Below, piece after piece: positions 24,901-36,465 of a stretch of DNA of 64,000 nt. The position numbers were made by a program, and so were the translations under genes. Origin of the DNA: Nissolia schottii (lineage: Eukaryota; Streptophyta; Magnoliopsida; Fabales; Fabaceae); the NCBI GenBank assembly GCA_003254905.1, contig QANU01096872.1, forward strand, positions 382,402 to 446,401, in the 5' to 3' direction. The stretch's first letter is position 1, and each line of letters starts with the position of its first letter. Under the pieces are notes generated by a model. That model saw only the letters and a list, made by a program, of their open reading frames with translations. It was not told where the DNA came from and made no database searches.

Positions 24901-27705
24901 ATGTTCTGTTCTTAAAGTTTCAACAAATTTAAATTCATCACAAAACAATCTAATTGTGATTTTGGTTTTATTGAAATTTGTTTAAAAAAAAAAGTCAACA
25001 TATTTTTACTATCTCATTTCCTCAGTAGTGTAGATCATTTAGATTGCATACTCCCTATGCCATATTATTAGGTAAAGAGTCTTGTGTTCTTGGAAGTTCG
25101 TAAATAATTTAGTGAAATTAGCTTCCTTACAGTTTTAGGACATTTTAGAGTTTTTGAAGAATAAATTGTGTAGATGTAATACTTCAATGAGTAGTGAACA
25201 CTTCAGCCTAAGGAATCTTAACAGGTTATACCATTTAAGAAGTAGCTCTTATTTGATGTTGAAAATTACTAAAAGGAGTCCTTGGTTAAACCTAAAAATT
25301 ACAAAGTTTTGGTTGCTCAAAGGAGACAATGGTGCCAACTTACCAAGGGAACAGTTTCCTGCTTTGACACAGTATCACACAGTACTTATATTAAGATTAA
25401 ATATTGGTTTCTTCACTTTTAGCACATTTTTATTGGAAAAGTAATGGTAATGTAGCTGGGACCAAGTTAGATCTCTTTCGAAAATAAAAGTTTGAAATAA
25501 AACTTTGGTTCAATTATATGAAATTTTGTATTTTGACTGTAAACTTGAACAGAAATGAATAGAAGAGACCATAATAGGCTAAAAGGAATTTTGCTTATGA
25601 GCTGGCATTTAGACCAATTGATCTGGCTCAAGCAATGGAGTATAGCTGTTTAAAGCATGGTTTCTTTCGTTTTTTCTCCTTTCAATTTTGATAGACATTG
25701 CCACCTGTTTTTATAGTTACAACTGTGCATTTTTTCAACAGGCCAGTGGTAAGGAAGCTATTGTTACTGGATTTTACCATGAAGGTTACGAAGAGCCATT
25801 GTTAATGCTCATGAAAAGAAGGGGTGTACACTCTGGTTTGGTAGTGAAGGTTGAAATTTCACTTATTCACCAGAGTCAGTTAACCTTTTTGACTATATTT
25901 TTTTCCCCAATAAATTATTGCTTGTACATCAATTTGTTGTTTATTTTCTCTTACTGCAGTTGGTTTAAATCATACTAATTTAAATATTAACAATGAAAGA
26001 GACTTCACACCTTAGTAAAAGAAGCAACTTCATATAACCCTAATTATGCTTATACTGTAGGGAGAGGAAGGGGCCCTCTCAATGACGACAAGATTGCGGT
26101 CAGCCAACACAACTAGGGGACTTCCTGTGAACTACTGTTCTGGGTTCCGTTCACTTGACATTTCACCCACATCTGAACTTGGTGGTATGTATTTGGTCTT
26201 CTTGTTTTATTCTATTATTTACTTTATTAAATAATTATTTGGTTGGAATTACGAATCTATACTTTTGTTTTTCTTTCCACATTGTCTATATGCTAGTTTC
26301 TGATTAGCAAACTGATGATTTTACTCTATATCATATCTTAAACTGATAGCCATACGATTTTGTTATTTCATTTTGCAGGAGTGACTCGTCAGGGTTTTAG
26401 TCTTGAGGTCAATGCCAAGGACTATGGTTTCCAACCCACAGACACACCAAGAACTGATAGATCAGTAAGATTATTTTGTGATGTTCTCCCATTTTTTCTT
26501 ATTCTATCCTACATCCGGGCTTCATGAGAAATATGCGTGCTATTCACTCTCTCTGGTAACATGTTTAAAAAAAAATCAGAAATGCTATTTTGCCTGATAA
26601 CTTTTCTTGTGAAAAAAGCAAGAATCAAGATTTCCTGCAATAAAAAAGGGAGAAAAAGAAAGAAAGGAGAGAAAGAAAACACTGGACTTTGTGGAAATCA
26701 TGGTTTCTTTGATCAATAATCAATGTCTGTTGGCATTCATGAAGGAACCTTTCTAGCCAAGAAGCATTTTCCTTAAAAAACTCTGTTGTAAGGGATGATT
26801 GATCTTTATCCAGGGCATTATAAGAAACTATTTGGTATTAATTCATGACAAAGCAACTGTTTCGTTGTGAGTTGGAAGAAGATTGTGGCAAGAGAGAGAG
26901 GGAGGGAGGGAGCATTTGCTTTTACTTTCTGATCAAGTATGATCCTTTTCAACTGCATAAATTTCATCTAACCATGTAAAGAAGTGTTAATAAACATAAG
27001 TGGGGGGGAAACTTTGATCAAAATATATAGTGGTTCTAATTTGAGTCACTAAAGTAAGGAAAACTCCAATAAAAATATGTTACGGTTTCCTATTTCTGAG
27101 CCATTGCAATGGTCCGAGCCCAAGTCATTTTAGTATTAATTATCTCTTCTTGAGCTCTGAAGAGGTCTTTTGTTGTGAACTCTAACTTTCAAAAACGTTT
27201 GAATAGTGTAAATTGTGTTGCCTATATTCCTTCTATGTTTGTTACCTCTCTCCTATGAGTGTATAGAGGACCCCAAGTCTTTTGAACTGTATGCTTTGTT
27301 CTATCAATTTTGAATTCTTTGAAAGTTAAATCTTTTGATGATGTATTGGAATGTTAATGTGTCATTAAACCATTTTGTAATATAATATCATCACATGTAG
27401 GAATGCCCTTATATTGAGCCAATTTTCTGATGGTGAGAGGCAAAGTTGTTTGACTGGCAGTTTTTTTCCTTTCAAAACTACAGGTCTCAAAAAACATTGA
27501 ATTGGGTTTAGAAGCTCTTCGTGGAGAAAAGGGACCAGCATATGATCGCATTGTCCTGAATGCTGGAATGGTGGATCACTTGCTTGGAGTTGATGGCGCA
27601 GAAGATGTATCCGTTGCCCTGGATAGAGCCAGAGAGGCCATTGACAGTGGTAACGCTCTGAAACGGCTCCTAAACTACATCAAGATCTCCCACAAAGTGG
27701 GTTGA
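21937..27705 (+). CDS. Anthranilate phosphoribosyltransferase-like protein (TrpD family), probably plastid-targeted
   Basis: Belongs to the nucleoside-phosphorylase/TrpD fold family. In tryptophan synthesis TrpD joins anthranilate to PRPP, but this plant branch (like Arabidopsis At1g70570, from memory) has no proven activity. Ten exons: 21937-22306, 22881-23366, 23478-23635, 23880-23963, 24066-24118, 24704-24785, 25742-25849, 26061-26184, 26379-26464, 27484-27705. They give 590 residues with consistent phases. The N-terminus is rich in Arg/Ser without acids (likely transit peptide). Conserved blocks include SKAQLGAFFAGMTIRANAFP, LTHYGEPYDGNTRFF, LLHGVEWMAPKGGITEEQ and HIKKRPPLATTEKVQQYV. The usual TrpD GTGGD loop is not evident, and the HGV segment recalls bacterial YbiB/TrpD2. 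The start is the ATG at 21937, after an upstream in-frame ATG at 21838 that lacks transit-peptide character. Identity of the family is secure; function is not. Confidence 0.92.
22460..22766. repeat. Tourist-like MITE in intron 1 of the TrpD-like gene
   Basis: The terminal inverted repeats are GGTTATGTTTGGAAG and CTGTCCAAACATAACC (13 bases perfect). They are flanked by TAA at 22457-22459 and 22767-22769. A 3-bp TWA duplication is the signature of PIF/Harbinger-type MITEs. It is 307 bp long and lies inside intron 1, away from both splice sites. Confidence 0.85.
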
Positions 27706-28044
27706 ATTAGTCCCATGTAGTTGACCATTGCCAATAACCTTTGATGTGCAATTTGCTGGACAAGTGAAGGGTGAAAGGGGATGGAAAAACCTCAGGCGGG
27801 TTCCCCTTCCCAATTCAAAATGAGGACATAAAAAAGAGGAAGAAAAAAAAGTGAAGATAGACGGAAGGGTTGATTCTTTTTACGCATCAGTTTTGGGGTC
27901 TAGCTTACCTTTGTACAACGTTGTTGAACACACTTGGAAACCACATATAGTTGTATTTTGTTAGTGACATACCAATAGTCAGTTGTCAACCTTATTTCAG
28001 CTGTCTTAGACAGTCTAGTTAGTGCAAGTTTCATTTTGATCTTT
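27706..28044 (+). other. 3' UTR and flank of the TrpD-like gene
   Basis: Sequence follows the TGA at 27703-27705 without any further coding signal. No perfect AATAAA was identified, so the poly(A) site is not assigned. The fold-back element at 28045 follows directly. Confidence 0.4.
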
Positions 28045-28485
28045 AAAAGTGTAAATTCAGGTTGTTTTGGTCTTTAAAATTAAAAATCTGACTTTTTATT
28101 CTTTAAAATTGTAAGTTGCAAATTAAATCAATTCATCAGTTTATTATCATTACTGTATTGTCGTGTTTTTGTTGATCTTTTTACATAAATTGAGAATGTG
28201 AGGCTATATAGTGTTACTAAAGACTAAATATGTTGTGACGACACTTGAAACTACAAATATTAGTTATTGTAATTTCATTTATCACCATAACTACTATTTT
28301 GGTCTCACTTGTATCAAGTATTACTATAACTCATTTATAGTCTCAATTATTGTTACAAAAATGTAACAATACAGTAATAATAATGAATTGGTAAACTACT
28401 TTGACTTACAATTTGTAATTTCAGGAATTAAAATGTCAAAATTTTAAATTTCAAGACCAAATGTGACTTGAGCTTACACTTATTT
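28045..28485. repeat. Fold-back element downstream of the TrpD-like gene
   Basis: Inner arms aattcatcagtttattatc (from 28130) and acaatacagtaataataatg (from 28366) are inverted with few mismatches over about 32 bases. Outer arms aaaagtgtaaattcaggttg near 28046 and gacttgagcttacacttatt near 28464 also pair. About 440 bp in total and non-coding, so probably a MITE. Confidence 0.65.
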
Positions 28486-29668
28486 AATTTTCCCTATTTA
28501 ATTTCCTTTACGTTGCTGATAGAGAGCTTTACTCACAAAAACCGTCCTGGATCATATTTATTGTGTACTATCATATTGTGCTTTTGAACTATCAAAAGCA
28601 AAGCATTTCATTTCATTTTCACAGTATCTAGTTTTGATTTAATTTGAGTTTGTTAAATGTTTTTTTGACAGGAAGCTGAGTATATTACTGGGTTTACTTT
28701 TTCACTTGGCATTTAGTTTTACATGTCTCATGCTGGTTTCGTATTCCAGACCCGTTAGTTTGCTACATGGGCATACTAAGTTATAAGGGAGGTAGCTTAA
28801 ATGCACCGCTAAATTTGAGTGCATCATACACCTAGTTTAAAAATAAGGGTGTACCTTGATCCACAAGGATAGTTTTGTAATTGTAGTAATAACTCTTCTC
28901 CTTCCTCCTTCATCCTCCCCCTCTCTCCACCTTTCCACCTCTGTTCTCCAACTATCCTCCTTTTCCTTGACCTCTTATTTTGTGACCACCACACCACCAC
29001 CAACCACTGTGCCGGAGCTCTGCCTTCTTTCCTCTTTTAACGGCCACCATGTTGGAACCTCCCTCACAGCCACAAAGGATCTGACTTTGCTCCAGATTTG
29101 TGTTAGAGTAATGTATTTAGAAGTTTCATTATTGGAAGTTTGAATTTATGTTGTTGATGATGGAACTTTTTTCTTGATCTATGGAGTAGTAGTTTAGATT
29201 GACGTTTGAATTTTTGTTTAAATATTAGATTTTTGTTGATCTATTAGATTCTTGATCTATGGATGTTGATGTTTTATTTAAATATGAAACAGACCATAGT
29301 AAACAGGTCATAGTAACAGGCCATAAGCAGGCCATATAACAAATTTTTGATAAAAGAAATATATAGGCAGACTTGCCAGGCTCTAGGCTAGGCCAGACCT
29401 TCCAAACAGGTCAAGTCAGATTGAAAAAAAAGCCTTTGATTGTTAACAAGCCGAGCCTAGGCCAAAATTTAATGAGATAGACTCGACCTATTAAGGGTCT
29501 GGCATGTTCTCATCCCTACCATTCGCGTTGTCCAAGCTTAAGAGTTCTACATTTAAAAAATATCTTGGTTAGCTTTCCTTGTTGTTGTAACTTCATTTTC
29601 CCTTACTTATTGACTTATCATAGTGACTAATATTTTCCTTTTTTGGTTTTTTTTTTCTTGCAGGCAAG
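28486..29668. other. Repeat-rich spacer left of the gypsy element
   Basis: A short CT-rich open frame at 28.86-29.14 kb has no recognisable product. Positions 29290-29520 repeat words such as caggccata, aggctaggccaga and gagcctaggcca, which I take as transposon-derived; the end gttctcatcccta resembles a hAT terminus but no partner end was found. The 3' LTR of the gypsy element should lie in or near this tract, but I could not delimit it. Confidence 0.3.
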
Positions 29669-30580
29669 ATGGCACCAAAGAGCCTTGTTGTTATTCTGAA
29701 GAAACGAGGTGTTGAAGGAAACTCTTTGGTTCGACATCGTTTGCCACCAGCTAGTTGTGAGCTTTTTGTTGCTGGTTCCACTGCTCCTATAATGTCAGAA
29801 GCTTTTGGAGACCTTGATGCTTAGGACACCCCCTTTGTTGAATTGGATGCTAGCTCCTCAGTTCAGAGGGTTGGGTGTCTCCCTCCTACAAACTTACTCG
29901 GGTTAGCTCCTCTCGTGGAAAGAGAAAAGTGGGTGATCCTCTAAACTCCTTTAGCCTTGCAAATAACCCCCAAGTGTCCATTTTGTCAGACAAGTTCAGC
30001 TCTCCTTACTAGTTTGAGAGCTTTTTGAGGCTTGATGAGAATAAGGATCTTGAGAAGGAGGCAGTGGTGAAGGAGTGGATAGGACTTCATGGAGTCACGC
30101 AACTTTCTTGTGTTGTCGTTATATCTAAGTAGCTTTTGGCCAACAAAGATGCTCAGATAAAGAGCCTTTCTTTTGAGGTCAAGGAGGCCCAATGGGAGGC
30201 CTAAACGGCCCAGCAGGAGGGTCAGGAGACCAAGCGGGAGGCTTAGGAGGTCACTTTCCATGCTAAGAGAGCCGAATAGGAGCTAGAGGAAGCCAAGAAC
30301 AGGCTCACTAGAGTAGAGCCTTTGATGATTAGAAGGGCTACTCAGGCGCGAAAGTGGAAGACTCGTTCCTCTGAGATTGAGACAACGTGGTGTGATTTCA
30401 TTGCCATTACCTACAAGAGTTTGTTAGACTAGGTTGAGCTCTTCTTTCCCGAGGCTGTCCGTACCCGTTTTAGTGCTACTGGCCGGGTGGTTTGGTTAGC
30501 TATTGTTGAGGAGGGGGTTCCATCCCCACAAAATGAGCCTCAAACTGAGCTTAGAAGTAATTTTGCTAAGGAGGATTAGC
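29669..30580 (+). pseudogene. Antisense ORF of the Ty3/gypsy element (decayed)
   Basis: The ATG at 29669 follows a pyrimidine tract and tgcag, as if after a 3' splice site, and opens MAPKSLVVILKKRGVEGNSL. The protein trace then runs through stops and frameshifts to about 30580. A coiled-coil part contains DAQIKSLSFEVKEAQ and later EAKNRLTRVEPLMIRRATQA, followed by a conserved-looking end with FPEAVRTRFSATGRVVW. It lies beyond the integrase end of the gypsy element but on the opposite strand. This is the place where several Tat-lineage elements carry an antisense ORF of unknown role (established for that lineage; assignment here is inference). At least five in-frame stops are present, so it is dead. 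Confidence 0.6.
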
Positions 30581-31194
30581 CTCCTTTTTTCATTGTACCT
30601 TTGCATAGGTTCTCTTGGTTTGTGTTTACATATTTAAGGGAATTCCCTTCTTTCCTTGTATTTGGTTAAGAAACTTGTGCCTTGGATATTTATAAGACCT
30701 TTGGATGTTTTGCTACAGACTTATTTAACTCTTGTATTTTTTGCATCCTTTGCTTATTTTATACTTTCTTTTTTAATTGTGTGCACAATTTAGTTGCAAG
30801 CTGATCTTTTGTTGAAAGCTCTTAATTGTTCGAATGTTAGTGGTCTGAAGTTGGAGCTTTCTTCTCCTAACCTTAGTTTTTGGTTTTGGAGTCTGTGTCT
30901 TTTGGTGGTTGGTTTTTTTTACTACCCTAAGCTTGTGTCTAAGCTTGTTTTGGGGCATAATTTTTTATTTGCCATGGCTATTGGGTGGGAGAGACCCCTT
31001 TTGATCGGCCCTTGGGCCTTTGTTTGGGAAAGTAGTCCTTCCCTACATATACAAGATGTAGAAAACTATAAACATTTTAGGATGTACCGTTCGATGTTCG
31101 GGCCCATTAAAAACCCCCTTAGGTAAACCTCTCTTGAGGATAGACCCCAGGTTGGGAGAAGAGTACCTTCCTGCCAAGCTTTACAAAGTATAAT

Positions 31195-34100
31195 TCAAAT
31201 GTAAAATTTTACGAGGTTAGCCACGTTCCAAGCTCGTGGCACCTTCGTTCGTTTCATCATCTTTAGCTTATATGCTCCTTTTCCTAAGGCTTCTTCCACT
31301 TGATAGGGCCCCTCCCAGTTTCCTAGGGCTTCTTCTACTTGATAGGGCCCCTCCCAGTTTGGGGCTAACTTCTTTTTCCCGAGTGTTGCTGGCCTTATGT
31401 TGTTTCTTCGAAGTACTGAGTCCCTTTTGGTGAAGCTTTTGGGAATGAATTTTGTATTGTAGTGCTTGGTCACTCTTCGTTTACGTGCTTCTTCCCTGAT
31501 ACATGCTTTTTCGCGGAGCTCTTCAAGCAGTTCAGTTTCTTTGACCGTTTAAGAATGGTTTCTTTCTTTTGAATTCAGTGTAACTCAAAGACTTTCTCCC
31601 CCAATCTCTATGGGAATCATGGCGTCTACTCCGTAATAGAGGCGAAAATGGGGATTCTCCTGTAGCTGACTGGCGAGTTGTGCGATATGTCCATAATACA
31701 TGATCCAACTTTTCTGGCCATGATCCCTTGGATTCTTCTAGCCTTTCCTTTAACCACATAAGGATGACTTTATTCGAAGCTTCCACTTGACCGTTGGTTT
31801 GGGGGTGTTCCATTGAGGTCAAATGTAGCTTTATTTGAAGTCCTTATAAAAACTCCTTGAACTTGCTTCCTGAGAATTTCTTCCCATTGTCAGAAGTTAT
31901 AGCATGGGGAATACCAAACCGCATGATGATATTTTTCTAGACAAACATTTGGCTTTGAGAGGCAGTGATGGTGAAGATTTCCTCTGCCATAATCCACTTG
32001 GTGTAATAGTCGATGACGACTATGATCTACTTGACTTTTGCCTTCCCTAGAGAGAATGTACCAAGAAGTTCTATCCCCTATCTGGAAAAAGGTCATGGGG
32101 TTCTCGGAAGGGCGTTGTAGTGCGCTCAACGCGTTGCAGTGGCACAAAAGGACAGGTGCACTGCAACACGCCTACAGTGCTGCAACAACATGGAGTTTTT
32201 GACGCGCTGGGCAGGCTTTAACAATACAGAAAAAAAAACATAAGAAAACCTAGTGTTGCATAGAGTTTCTTGGGGAGGAGGTATTCCTTCTCCTATAAAT
32301 AGAGCTCCCCAGACATCTCTACAACTAGTTATTTTCTTCAGTATTTTTCAGACATCTCTACAACTCGTAATTATATGGGTTTATCCTACCCACAATGATT
32401 CAGTATTCTTAAGGGTTCAATGCACTCGAACGAAAAGGATATATCCTAGCGAAGCAAGGTCAAACTCCCACTCCCTTGATTGAGGATCGAGAGGCATATC
32501 TCCTAGCGCCCCTCTGCTTGAGATGGGCAGTATTATACAATAGCTTTAGCAGTTCTTTTATTTTAGCATTTATATTTCTAGAACAATTATGGCATGTGAA
32601 CTTATCTGCATAATCGTGCATTTGCTTTATGATATATACATGCCTACTATTTGTTATGTGTGTGGTACTGAGGTACCCACTACTGAGTTGAAAACTCACT
32701 CTTCTGTCATATTGTTTTTTAGATACAGTTGATGAGAGCAATAAGGTTTCCCTTGTCCAGTAACAACGAGGTTCATCGTTAGTGGTGAGCTCCGCTTTGC
32801 AGTGAGGTCTACCAAGATGTTTTTATTTATTAGGATATGCTCTAGATGACTTAGGCAGAGTCTCACATTATCAGACATTAGCATAAAACATTATTAGTTC
32901 CAGTATTATTCTTGTTATGACCAGATACTATGTATTTCAGACAACATTATTTAGTTAATAAGTTATTTAATTAGTATCATGCATGATCAGTAGATATGTC
33001 ACGTCAGAGCTTCCGTAGGGTCAGTATCCGTGCATGTGGTCACATCCAAAGTTGGGGCGTGTCACTATCGATTTCAACTCTTCAAGTGGAGCGACATTGA
33101 ACTTGGCGTTCATTTGGCACTTTTCACAGTTCTTGACATATTCGACTGAATCTAAGCTCATTGTTGGTCAGTAGAACCCCACCAAGATTACCTTTAAGGC
33201 TAAGCTCTAGGCTCTAATATGGCTTTTGCATGCTTCTTCGTGGACCTTTGCAAGTGCATATTTTGCCTAATCTGGACTTAGGCATTTTAGCAATGGTTGT
33301 GATTGTCCTATTTTATATAGTTGATCTCCAATCACAGTATAGCATGCCACCTGTCGTACAATTCTTCTTGCTTTCTTGGGTTTAGAAGGCAATGTCATTT
33401 CTTTAACATACTCCTTTAACAGAGTCATCCAAGTCTTGACTTCTTCTATTTGTCCAACTTATGTGCTTGGGATGATTGATGGACAACAAAGGGTCTCTTG
33501 GACAAGAGTCTTGTTGTTTCACCCATGTTTGGTGCTTGCCAGCTTGGAGAAGACATATGCCCTCATATTTTTCTCTCGAGGTATGTGCTTCACCTTCATC
33601 ACTTGAAGTCCTTCCATAACTTTTTGAGTCTTTTCTAGGTATTGTTGGAGCAGCAGATCTTTGGCTTGAAAATCTCCTCAAGTCTGGGAGACTACTTGCT
33701 AAGAATCACTGTGTACCACAACCACTTAGGCTCCGACCTCTTTGGCCAGAAGTACTCCTAGAATTATGGCCTCATATTTGGCTTGGTTATTAGAGGTTGA
33801 AAAATTGAACTTGAGGGACAACTCAATGACAAGCCTCGAGCTACTCTCTAGGATGACCGTTACTCTATTCCCTTTGGTATTTGAGGATTCATCGACGTAT
33901 AAGGACCACTCTACTTTCGTTCCCTTGCTCGAACCATCTTCGGCAAGTTCTATGACAAAGTTGGACAATACCTTTCCTTTAATTGCCATTCGAGGGATGA
34001 ACATAAGGTTGTATTCAGAAAGCTCTACCATTCAAGATACCATCTGACCCGCTATGTCAGGTTTGTGAAGGATTTGACGAATAGGTAAGTTGATCTTGAC

Positions 34101-34639
34101 TTCAATGGTGTACACCTGGAAGTAAGCTCTGAGATTCCTAGAAGCCACCACTAGAGATAAAGTTGCCTTCTCTAGCCTTTGGTACCTTGTCTTCGAGCCT
34201 CACAACACCTTGCTAAAAAAGTAGACGACGTTTTGTCCCTAGGTTGTGTCGCAAACCAGGATGGCCCCTACAACGGCTTCTCCTACAAATAGGTACAACA
34301 CCAACTTTTCTCCTAACTTGGGCTTGGTAAGGATTAGAGGAGACGCTAGGTGCTGCTTCATTGTCTGGAATTCTTTTTTACATTATTTTCTTTACAAAAA
34401 GTCATTTCCTTTCTTCTAGTGGTTGAAGAATAGAAAAGTTTTCTTTGTAGAAGTAGAGAGGAACCATGTTCAAGCAGCAATCCTTCCTATGAGCTGTTGT
34501 ATCTCCTTTGGGAAACTGGGACTCCTCATCTCTATAATGGCTTGCAATTGGTCTGGATTGGCTTCAATTCCCTAGTTGGGAGAATGAAGCCAAGGAACTT
34601 CCTCGCCTCTATGGCAAAGGCACATTTAAGAGGATTGAG
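31195..34639 (-). pseudogene. Gypsy pol, C-terminal part: RT end, RNase H and integrase
   Basis: Right after the insertion the frame resumes the RT thumb side with CAFAIEARKFLGFILPTRE. RNase H (34031-33726) has WSLYVDESSNTKGN and FSTSNNQAKYEAIILG. The integrase parts include a zinc-finger remnant near 33.1 kb, a DYYTK segment near 32.0 kb, HPQTNGQVEASNKVI (near 31.8 kb) and a C-terminal LAPNWEGPYQVEEALG (near 31.35 kb). A 39-bp unit at 31283-31321 is tandemly repeated at 31322-31360, so the WEGPYQVEEALG part occurs twice in frame. Integrase is interrupted by the solo LTR at 32083-33064. Stops throughout show it is inactive. Confidence 0.85.
32083..33064 (+). repeat. Solo LTR inserted in the gypsy integrase
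   Basis: About 1 kb of non-pol sequence splits the integrase, which resumes at about 33065. It has a promoter-like core, cctataaatagagctcc near 32292, and ends gttggggcgtgtca. CTATC occurs just outside both proposed ends (32078-32082 and 33065-33069), a fitting 5-bp target duplication with TG...CA termini. The left edge is less certain, because the first 25 bases could also be read as integrase sequence; a start near 32116 is the alternative. Confidence 0.6.
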
Positions 34640-35519
34640 TGAAACACCCTAGCTAACTGTTTACCCGTACACAGTAAACAATGCTCACTAAGTTGTTTTC
34701 TACCTGGTCGGAATACCTTAGTCCATTGTTATCTTTCGAAAATAGTTGCTTAAGAAAATAGGGACCAATTTTGAAACTTTGCATTTGCATTGATTATTTA
34801 ATAAAATAGAGCCATGCGTCAGAAAGAACAAATATAGCAAGCGGTAAAGCCCTTAGGCTTCGCAGATAACTATCTAATACTAATAAAACATACAATATAC
34901 ATCCATCTGGTCCATTACAACAGTCATGTAGCTGTTATAATAAATAATATACAAGTAACATGTTCAACATATACAGTACATAACATTAAAATACAAGGGC
35001 TAACTGTAGCACGTCCCAGTTTACCCCTAACAAAGTACTAACTACTGCTGTCTCTAGTGTCACTGTCTGGTTCTGACCGCCTCATAGCTCCTCGGCCGGT
35101 TCGGCCTCATCCTTGTAGTATGAGTCATCACCTGTTCCTGAAGTCATAGGGCGGTGGGAGTGAGAACGGTAGGTTCTCAGTGGAAATAACTCTAGCACCT
35201 GTATCTTGCGTTTCATTAGGTCAGACTTCAGGCCGCTCAGAAATTTCTAAGTCTGCATACATACTAACATCCTACTGATTATTATCTGGCCTAAGTTTTG
35301 AACGGCTTTATCTACGTTACTAGGTGACATGGGAACTACTCTTGCTTACTACGTTCTCGTGCTTATTAACATTACGTTTACATACATAGCCGTCTCGAGC
35401 GTTCTCTTGACGGTAATTACATAACAGCAGAATCATACATTACATATACTCATGCATAACAGAATCATCAGAATGCACATTATATATACTCATGCATAAC
35501 AGAATTATCAGAATGAACC

Positions 35520-35830
35520 TGGGTTTTGGAATATATGTTATCCCCACCATAGTAGTGCCCTCTTTTGACAATACTATGATGGGATAACCTCGCACCTCCA
35601 GGTGGTCCTCTGTTGACCCCAGTGGTGGGCTTCCACCTGCCGCGAGCCCTCTCTTGACCCCTCGGCAGTGGTCGGATATTGTACCCCCACCTTAGCTTGC
35701 CCCCTTTCGATGATGCTAGGTGTGGTAACCGCACACCTCCAGGTATGCCATATCGACACCACCTGTGGCGGGTTTCCACATTCAGGATGCCTCTCTGATC
35801 TCCTGAAGTGGGATCATGATTTGGCATCTC
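35520..35830. repeat. Degenerate tandem repeat in long LTR A
   Basis: Two related copies, beginning near 35546 (ccccaccatagtagtgccc) and 35685 (ccccaccttagcttgcccc), contain the shared words cgcacctccaggt/cgcacacctccaggt, gtggtgggcttccacc/gtggcgggtttccaca and a following ccctc/gcctc run. The period is roughly 140-160 bases. Open frames crossing it are by-products of the repeat. Confidence 0.55.
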
Positions 35831-36155
35831 GTGATCATGGCCTTTTCAACATATATTTTCATTCATCATTTTCAGCATTTTTCATTCAGTATTTTTCAGC
35901 TGTAATTCAGCATCTCTTGCTTTCTCTACCTGCAGCATGTCATGACTTGTTTCCTATGGTTCATTTCATAATCTTTACTTATCTCATAATTAATTCTAAT
36001 CCTCTAAACTTGATTTATCATGAATGCATGGAATGCTACACATTACGTCATATACTGCATATACTTCACATATTTCAGTTGTCAAGCATAGTGATAACAT
36101 TGAGTGTTAGACTATGTGCCTCAAGATGGGTTCCATAAGACATTCTGGTCTCAGG

Positions 36156-36465
36156 CTGCTCAGCGGAACCTACTGTCCGCTCAGCATTCTGAGCTCCTCG
36201 CGCTCAGCGCTTAAAGCCTTTCCGCTCAGCGGTAGGAATCTTATCGCTCAGCGGTAAGAGTCCCATCGCTCAGTGGTCTGACACCTTTTCAAAAATATCT
36301 TTTCAACTTTATCCTTTAAGAAAATATCTTCTCATCCTTATCCTTATCTGCGGTGAGCTTCAGACCGCTCAGCGGTAACCGCCATCCGCTCAGCGCTCTG
36401 GAGTTCACATTTGAAAAATCTCGATGCATTCCGCTCAGCGGAGCCTTGGGCCGCTTAGCGGTACC
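36156..36465. repeat. Cluster of ten CGCTCAGCG near-palindromes in long LTR A
   Basis: Ten copies or one-base variants of CCGCTCAGCGG lie in about 310 bases, for example tttccgctcagcggtagg, gaccgctcagcggtaacc and gggccgcttagcggtacc. The core is palindromic apart from the central base. Several copies are about 25 bases apart. No protein frame explains the pattern. The related cluster at 63240-63560 shows it belongs to this LTR family. Confidence 0.85.

Noticed and set aside
28856..29143. 95-codon Ser/Pro/Leu-rich frame
   Set aside because: CT-rich low complexity next to repeat DNA, with no recognisable domain or gene structure.
36156..36465. CRISPR-like array from the evenly spaced CGCTCAGCG motifs
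   Set aside because: The repeats are only about 10 bp, the spacing is irregular, and the array sits inside an LTR.
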